Shown: positions 11,551-14,128 of the stretch, piece by piece | Numbering within the stretch: position 1 is the stretch's first letter | How the letters are laid out: the number at the start of each line of letters is the position of its first letter | NCBI GenBank assembly: GCA_027457185.1 | Contig: DAIDTN010000116.1 | Coordinates: 1-14,128, forward strand | DNA length: 14,128 nucleotides | From: Burkholderiales bacterium | Lineage (GTDB): Bacteria; Pseudomonadota; Gammaproteobacteria; Burkholderiales; SG8-39 | Direction: 5' to 3' | Made by a program: the position numbers and the translations under genes | The notes under the pieces: model-generated | What the model was told of the DNA's origin: nothing | Database searches by the model: none | Seen by the model: only the letters and a program-made list of their open reading frames with translations

Positions 11551-14128
11551 CTAGGTTACCAGCGTGTAAGCACCTTCGCGGAACATCTTCAAACACGCGT
11601 CGGCGACCGCCGGGTCATACGCCGTTCCGCGTCCACGCTCGATTTCCGCAAGCGCTTTTTCGATCCCCAATCCGGGCCGGTACGGCCGGTGCGAGGACAT
11701 CGCTTCCACCACGTCGGCCACGGCCATGATGCGCGCCTCGAACAGGATCGCCTCGCCCTTGAGACCCTGCGGATAGCCGCCGCCGTCCATGCGCTCGTGG
11801 TGCTGCAGCGCGACCAGCGCGATCGGCCAGGGAAATTCAACATCCTTCAGAACGTCGTAGCCGGACTGTGGGTGTCCCTTGATCAGCTCGTATTCGATCG
11901 GACTGAGCTTGCCGGGCTTGGACAGGATCTCCGCGGGAATGGTGATCTTGCCGATATCGTGCAAATAGCCGGCGACGCGCAGCCCCTCCTGCCTGCGCTC
12001 GTCCAGGCCGAGCGCGGCGCCTATCGCCATGGCGAGTTCGCCCACGTGCCGCTCGTGGCCGGCGGTGTAGGGGTCGCGCATTTCGCTCAACGTCGTTGCC
12101 ACTTCGACGGTGCTCATGAACGCAATTTTGAGTTGCTCGACGTAACGCTGGATCTGTTCCTCGGCGCGCTTTTTCTCGGAGATGTCCTGAATCAGCCCGA
12201 TCACCGCCGGCCGGCCGCCGTGGGTGGCTCTTGCGCCATGCACGCCGATTTCGACTGTAGAGCCGTCCTTGCGCAGGCCGGTGAACTCATAGTTGATCAT
12301 GTCGACGTCGCCTTCGATCCGCCGGCGGATGTTTTCCGCAGCAGTGTCGCGGTCTTTCTCGGCGACCATCGACAGGAAATCGCGGCCGATCAGCTCTTCA
12401 GTCGAGGCGTAGCCGAAGATTTCGGCATAGCGCGGATTCACGTACGCGAATTGGCCATCCTGGACAATGTAGGTGCCGGCAATCGACTGCTCGATCAAGC
12501 CGCGGAACTGTTCTTCCGCTGCGCGCAGACCCTTCTCCGCTTGCTCGCGCGCGGCCTCGCGCTCGAAGTTGTCGAGCGCGAAATCGATGTCCGTCGCCAT
12601 CTCAGCCAACAGGTTGCGCGCAGCTTCGTCAAAGGCGCCGACCTTGCCCGCATACAGGTTGAGAGTGCCAACAGGGACACCATGCCGATGCAAAGGCAGC
12701 GAACCGCCAGCGCGGAAACCGAAGCGCTCGCGGCGCGCCTGCCATGGCGTGGCGCGCGGGTCGCTTTGCAAATCCTGGCTCCAGACCGGCTGGTTTTCGC
12801 GGATCGCGGTACCCGTCGGGCCTTGTCCGAGCGCACTGCCGGCATCCACCGAGATTTCGATGTCTTTTAGATACTCGTCGGCATCGTCGCCAAAGCTGGC
12901 GGCGACACGGACCATCCCGGTGTCCGAGCCGACGGTGCCGATCCATGCCATCCTCATCCCGCCGAGCTGCACCGCGGCGCGGCAGACCTGCGGGAATAAC
13001 TCTTCTTCGCTGGCGCAGCGTACGATGGCCTGGTTGCACTGGCTCAATGTGGCATAAAGCTGGGTCAGCCGCTGGATTTGCGATTCTGCGCGCTTGCGTT
13101 CGGTAACGTCGTTAGTGACCCAGATGACGCATGGCTTATCGTCGATTACGACCTGCTCGGTCCACATTTCGCAAGTCATCGATTCTCCCGACTTCTTGCA
13201 CAGCTCCGCTTCGAAGCCGCTGATGCGGCCACTTTTGACCAAGGAATCAATTGCGCGCCGGCGATCTTGCGGGTCTTTCCACAGCGCTATTTCGAGGGCC
13301 GTGTGGCCGATGACTTCATCGCGGGTGTGCCCGGTCCCGCGCAGGAAGCCTTCGTTGACGTCGATGTAGCGGCCTTCGGCGACGGTGCTTATGGACATGA
13401 ACATCGGGCTCAAGCGGAATGCCTTGGCGAATTTTTCTTCCGAGGCGCGCAAGGCCTGTTCGATCTGCTTGCGCTCGGTGATGTCGCGAGCTATGGAAAG
13501 CACGTAATCCCGGTCAAGCTGGATGTATTTCAGGCTGACCTCGACCGGAAACTCCGAGCCATCCTTCCGCCGGTGGCGACCTTCGATCACGATGGACCCC
13601 GATTTCCTCAGGCTTTGTACCATCTCCGTTGAAGCAGATCGATCAAGTTGGGAATCGACGTCGAAAACGGTGAGGGACAGCATTTCTTCCCGGCTGTAAC
13701 CGAGATCCAGGCAGCCTTTCTGATTGGCGTCGAGAAACCGGAACGTATCCGGATCGACCACCTCGATTGCATCGCTCGATTGGTCGATCAATGCGCGAAA
13801 CAGCTTGAGCGCTTCCTCGGTTTTCTTGCGCACGGTGATGTCGCGCACCATGGTGACAATCGTCCCGCGGTATCCTGAGCGCCGGGCGTGGCGGCGCAAT
13901 TCGACCCATACTTTGGAGCCGTCCGCGCGGGTGCGCAGCAGTTCCAGTGGTTCTGCGGCCCCGCCGCCGGCGATAACCTCGTCGTAGATGCGCTCGAGCT
14001 CCGCGCGCGGAATTGAAAGTACGCCCTCGGGCCCCAGCGCAAGCATCTCCTCGCGCGTTTGTTTCCGCATGCGGCAGGCAGTGTCGTTAATATGGACGAA
14101 GCGCATGCTGGTCCGATCGACCAGATAG
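11551..14128 (-). CDS. Multi-PAS/GAF HD-GYP c-di-GMP phosphodiesterase (partial, 5' end missing)
   Basis: This sensor enzyme probably hydrolyses c-di-GMP in response to signals read by its N-terminal domains. The frame is open to the right edge; the ATG at 14106 lies inside a PAS domain (upstream codons read YLVDRTS), so the true start is outside. Counting from that ATG: end of PAS 1 (to about 95), PAS 2 (about 100-215), PAS 3 (about 222-340), GAF (about 355-515), PAS 4 (about 530-648), then HD-GYP (about 660-851). PAS-associated tails RDIT, NDVT and QDIS recur. The HD-GYP domain keeps its metal and active-site motifs: HERH (684-687), HD (716-717) in LHDIGK, GHPQSGYDVL, HHERMDGGGYP (769-779) and ADVVEAMSSHRPYR. 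It therefore looks active. No transmembrane segment is seen in the visible part. It lies 91 bases upstream of lapG on the same strand, suggesting it tunes the LapD input. Confidence 0.92.
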   Translation of the reverse strand, partial: YLVDRTSMRFVHINDTACRMRKQTREEMLALGPEGVLSIPRAELERIYDEVIAGGGAAEPLELLRTRADGSKVWVELRRHARRSGYRGTIVTMVRDITVRKKTEEALKLFRALIDQSSDAIEVVDPDTFRFLDANQKGCLDLGYSREEMLSLTVFDVDSQLDRSASTEMVQSLRKSGSIVIEGRHRRKDGSEFPVEVSLKYIQLDRDYVLSIARDITERKQIEQALRASEEKFAKAFRLSPMFMSISTVAEGRYIDVNEGFLRGTGHTRDEVIGHTALEIALWKDPQDRRRAIDSLVKSGRISGFEAELCKKSGESMTCEMWTEQVVIDDKPCVIWVTNDVTERKRAESQIQRLTQLYATLSQCNQAIVRCASEEELFPQVCRAAVQLGGMRMAWIGTVGSDTGMVRVAASFGDDADEYLKDIEISVDAGSALGQGPTGTAIRENQPVWSQDLQSDPRATPWQARRERFGFRAGGSLPLHRHGVPVGTLNLYAGKVGAFDEAARNLLAEMATDIDFALDNFEREAAREQAEKGLRAAEEQFRGLIEQSIAGTYIVQDGQFAYVNPRYAEIFGYASTEELIGRDFLSMVAEKDRDTAAENIRRRIEGDVDMINYEFTGLRKDGSTVEIGVHGARATHGGRPAVIGLIQDISEKKRAEEQIQRYVEQLKIAFMSTVEVATTLSEMRDPYTAGHERHVGELAMAIGAALGLDERRQEGLRVAGYLHDIGKITIPAEILSKPGKLSPIEYELIKGHPQSGYDVLKDVEFPWPIALVALQHHERMDGGGYPQGLKGEAILFEARIMAVADVVEAMSSHRPYRPGLGIEKALAEIERGRGTAYDPAVADACLKMFREGAYTLVT

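Noticed and set aside
11689..12870. A 393-codon + strand frame opposite the HD-GYP gene.
   Set aside because: It is an antisense shadow of a domain-rich gene with clear PAS, GAF and HD-GYP motifs on the other strand.

Overview
The window is GC-rich, with long densely packed genes. It reads like a chromosomal segment of a betaproteobacterium (Burkholderiales or Rhodocyclales-like), judged from codon use and gene content: an IclR regulator, an MHS-type transporter, a short PTB-type phosphotransacetylase and a LapG/LapD pair. There is no rRNA, tRNA, CRISPR array, integrase or transposase. Genes run off both edges.

Left part (1-6556, + strand). A 5'-truncated acylating aldehyde dehydrogenase of the SauS (sulfoacetaldehyde dehydrogenase) type is followed, with almost no spacing, by the beta and alpha subunits of an ADP-forming acyl-CoA ligase related to succinyl-CoA synthetase but divergent near the active site. 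After a 219-base regulatory gap come an MHS-family major facilitator transporter and a GMC flavin oxidoreductase. A frameshifted fossil of another GMC N-terminus lies directly before the GMC gene.

Middle part (6557-8450, - strand). A stem-bearing intergenic element separates the GMC gene from a convergent pair: an IclR-type regulator whose stop overlaps the start of a phosphate acetyltransferase. I read positions 1-8450 as a catabolic cluster for C2 sulfonates. Sulfoacetate would be activated to the CoA thioester by the ADP-forming ligase and reduced to sulfoacetaldehyde by the SauS-like enzyme. A hydroxy-sulfonate such as isethionate could enter at the same aldehyde through the GMC dehydrogenase. 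The aldehyde would be cleaved to acetyl phosphate and sulfite by Xsc, which is not in the window, and converted to acetyl-CoA by Pta. This is inference from families and neighbourhood; the substrate is not proven.

Right part (8715-14128, - strand). This is a cyclic-di-GMP adhesion module. A multi-PAS/GAF HD-GYP phosphodiesterase (running off the right edge) is followed by the periplasmic cysteine protease LapG and the inner-membrane c-di-GMP receptor LapD, which has degenerate GGDEF and EAL domains. The HD-GYP enzyme could lower c-di-GMP, LapD would then release LapG, and LapG would cut a surface adhesin encoded elsewhere. The two halves look functionally independent.
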